Positions 61,700 to 64,000 of a stretch of DNA of 64,000 nucleotides are shown here, one piece after another. The translations under genes were made by a program, and so were the position numbers. This stretch comes from Punica granatum (taxonomy: Eukaryota; Streptophyta; Magnoliopsida; Myrtales; Lythraceae): contig NC_045128.1 of the NCBI RefSeq assembly GCF_007655135.1, positions 11,780,001 to 11,844,000 on the forward strand, written 5' to 3'. The notes under the pieces were generated by a model. That model was not told the DNA's origin. It saw only the letters and a program-made list of their open reading frames with translations, and searched no databases. Within the stretch, counting starts at the first letter, position 1. Every line of letters starts with the position of its first letter.

Positions 61700-62737
61700 A
61701 GTAAACTGGCAATTTCGTTCATGACTTACGCAAATTGGATCATCCGGGTCCCTAAAAAAAATGTTACATCGAATTCGTCCCTGGTCACATTGAAATCGTC
61801 CCTGGTCACATCGAATTCATCCCTGGTAACATCAAGTTCGTCGTTCGTCCCTCGTCACATCAAATTCGTCCCTGGCCACATCAAATTCGTCCTTGGACAT
61901 ATCGAATTCGTCACTGGTAACATCAAGTTCGTCCCTGGTCACATCAAGTTCCTCCCTAAGCACATTGAATTCGTCCCTGGTCACATCAATTTGGTCCTCG
62001 GTAACATCAAATCCATCCCTCCGTCAAATTTATCGTTAACACTGGACGAAAAAACATTGTATTCATCAATATCGTCCTTCTATGTAACTGTTCAATTTAT
62101 TCCCTCTTTTTTTGTCCCGCTTTTATCACTCCCTCTCGTCTATGGTACATAACATAATGACATTTTTGATACATAAGGACCTTTTTGATACACATCAATC
62201 TGGGTCTCTCACGGAGCTATAACGGCAAAAGACCGTGGGATGGATTTGATATTACCAAGGATCAAACTGATGTGACAGAAGATCGAATTGATGTGACCAT
62301 GGACGAACTCGATGTGCCAAGGGACGAACTTGATGTGACCAGGGACGAACTTGATGTGACCAGTGACGAATTCGATGTGTTCAGGGATGAATTTGATGTG
62401 GCCAAGGAAGAATTTGATGTGACGAGGGACGAACTTGATGTTATCAGGGACGAATTCGATGTGACCAGGGACGAATTTGATGTGGCCATGGACGAATTTG
62501 ATGTAACTAGGGACGAACTTGATGTTACCATGGACGAATTCGATGTGGCCAGGGACGAATTTGATGTGGCCAGGGATGAATTTGATGTGACGAGAGACGA
62601 ACTTGATGTTACCAAGGACAAATTCGATGTAAACATGGACAACTTTGATATGACCAGGGACGAATTCGATGTAACATTTTTTTAGGGACCCAGATGATGC
62701 AATTTGCGTAAGTCAGGGATGAAATTGCTAGTTTACT
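61700..62737. mobile_element. Foldback element made of 21-bp minisatellite repeats
   Basis: The ends are inverted: AGTAAACTGGCAATTTC on the left and AGTAAACTAGCAATTTC for the reverse complement of the right. They stay about 90% alike for some 90 bp, through GACTTACGCAAATTG and GGGTCCCTAAAAAAA. Both arms then consist of degenerate 21-bp units of the type GTCCCTGGTCACATCGAATTC: about 14 units on the left (61770-62025) and, in opposite orientation, about 20 on the right (62260-62670). A unique loop (62030-62240) separates them. Because 21 is divisible by three, the right arm gives an open frame of DVTRDEF/DVTRDEL heptads (62185-62685) and its complement one of SSLVTSN type; these are by-products of the repeat, not evidence for a gene. 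No target duplication is evident. Confidence 0.8.
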
Positions 62738-64000
62738 CACACAAAGTCTATAGTTGAGTAACACTTAAATTTCAACCAAGCACTATGCGGTAAACGATGT
62801 GCTATTATTGTTTCACGTTACCTACCAAACTCCAAAAATTTTCAGTTATAGAAATTGAAAAGTTTTTTATATTTATATGTGCAGACATATATATTACACC
62901 TAGCGTTCAAAACTTTTAAAAAACTCTGAACTTATTGATATGCACCCTTAGTATCTTCGCAAGAGTAAAACAAAAAACTCTTCTACCCCAAAATTATGGG
63001 AATTTCTCATTATCGTGAAAGTTGGTCTGACGAGAGAAATGAATATTCTAATCAAAGTAAATAAATTGTCATAATTGAAGAATATGGAAATTAACTTCCT
63101 CATAGACAAATATTAATCACGGCTAAATTTATAGCTATATGTCCATTTAATTATTACCCAGTCCTTTTAATATATATATATATATATATATATACACGCG
63201 ATAATTTTAACCCGAGCATATACACAGGTCTTTCGTCTAGTTTAAGTAAGTTGTGAAAGGTTTTGGGCCTATAAGTTATTTGACTAAATATTCAATGAGC
63301 GTTACCGGTTCGTTCTGTTTAAGTAACAACTAACCAATTAAAATGCATGTAACTAGTGGAAATCTGTGAGACTATCGTGGCTATGTTTACTATTTACGTG
63401 CATTTTTATTGAATGTTATACTGTCTAAGTAATACTCAAGTTCATTTCAATGAAAAGACAGCGTTTCAATAAACCAATAGAAAGGAGACCGGGAACCTCT
63501 AAAGCAGCGGCGATATGGAGCCACAGTGATTGAAATCTTAAGTGTGACAGACACTGTCGGTAAAAATTAGAATCAGAATCCCAGAAGCAGCCGCATACGG
63601 CATCATTTGGAGGCAAGAAGGATCAACGACCTCTGAATCTGAACAAACGACATAGTCTAGAAGCAAGGCAAAGCTCGAGTTTCTCCTTAGTCACTCTGAG
63701 CGACCTTAGCTCGTTTATAACGTGTTGGAATTAAATGAAAATGGGGATAAATGAGCTCTAAAACTCTGCGTGAAGATGAAGCCATGCTCCAACTGCTCAA
63801 CCCACAATCTGACCACTTCAAAGAGAGTAGACCATAACTGCTCAAGCATGGAGGAAATATATAAATACTGGAAGACGAGAATTTTTTATCAACACATATT
63901 TTAGCATATCATTAGTAGTCTACCGCTCAGAGTAGTGTAACTTATCTTAGATCATAGATTTCGAGCTCGTGGTCGCAGGGTTTTCATCAACAATTCAGAT
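62738..64000. other. Gene-free stretch to the window end
   Basis: AT-rich, with a TA microsatellite at about 63173-63194 and a Helitron-like end at 63241. The last 500 bases are less AT-rich, and an open frame at 63425-63616 (minus) has no match I recognise. A gene outside the window could begin here, but I cannot show it. Confidence 0.4.
63209..63241 (+). mobile_element. Helitron-like 3' end (candidate)
   Basis: AACCCGAGCATATACACAGG followed by TCTTTCGTCTAGT. It ends with CTAGT before a T, as Helitrons do, and closely resembles 22992-23024. The hairpin is weak. The 5' TC end was not located. Confidence 0.45.

Noticed and set aside
62262..62642. Ser/Thr-rich minus-strand frame of 126 residues
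   Set aside because: It is the complement of the 21-bp repeat arm and has no independent support.
61740..62690. CRISPR-like array (regular 21-bp spacing)
   Set aside because: Units are contiguous, without unique spacers, and the DNA is plant nuclear; it is a minisatellite in inverted arms.

Overview
The window is nuclear DNA of a flowering plant, most likely a dicot. It has intron-rich genes with GT..AG boundaries, long AT-rich intergenic stretches, plant-type transposons, a plastid-gene fragment, and a set of plant housekeeping and receptor genes. I cannot name the species from sequence alone.

Seven genes can be supported. On the minus strand, 6558-10391 is a seven-exon RIT1-type initiator-tRNA ribosylphosphate transferase. 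An almost complete 4.9-kb hAT transposon (10619-15512, perfect 8-bp target duplication) sits about 230 bp upstream of its start codon. A five-exon senescence/dehydration-associated (ERD7/spartin-like) gene lies at 16277-18645. A SpoU/TrmH-family RNA methyltransferase lies at 19480-21143 and carries a one-base frameshift inside its methylase domain. On the plus strand two tandem 3-hydroxyisobutyrate dehydrogenase-like paralogues occur at 29400-30431 and 34421-35362; the second has lost the N-terminal presequence. A third copy of their 3' flank, without any coding sequence, lies at 41.5-43.2 kb. A three-exon LRR receptor kinase (49912-53239, plus) converges on a nine-exon hexokinase (53731-58330, minus). 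For the five multi-exon models except the methyltransferase (RIT1, ERD7-like, receptor kinase, hexokinase and the hAT transposase remnant) I read the exon borders by eye; for the four host genes the phases close exactly and give 519, 390, 1020 and 496 residues, which fits the families.

Between the genes the DNA is mostly mobile or repetitive: a 557-bp TRIM retrotransposon with matching 148-bp LTRs, a methionine-initiator-tRNA primer site and a 5-bp target duplication; a 5'-truncated LINE; three copies of one MITE family plus other MITEs (one in a hexokinase intron); a degenerate caulimovirid movement-protein remnant; an organelle-derived patch with the psbC 3' end; several foldback structures and a 194-bp tandem array at 43-46 kb; a Tat/Ogre-like LTR region at 58.6-61.5 kb; and a 1-kb hairpin built of 21-bp repeats at 61.7-62.7 kb.

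There is no operon-like arrangement and no CRISPR, rRNA or convincing tRNA gene. The genes do not form one pathway. I found no wholly new molecular system; the most unusual structures are the 21-bp-repeat hairpin, the hAT insertion at the RIT1 promoter, the frameshifted methyltransferase and the triplicated dehydrogenase block.
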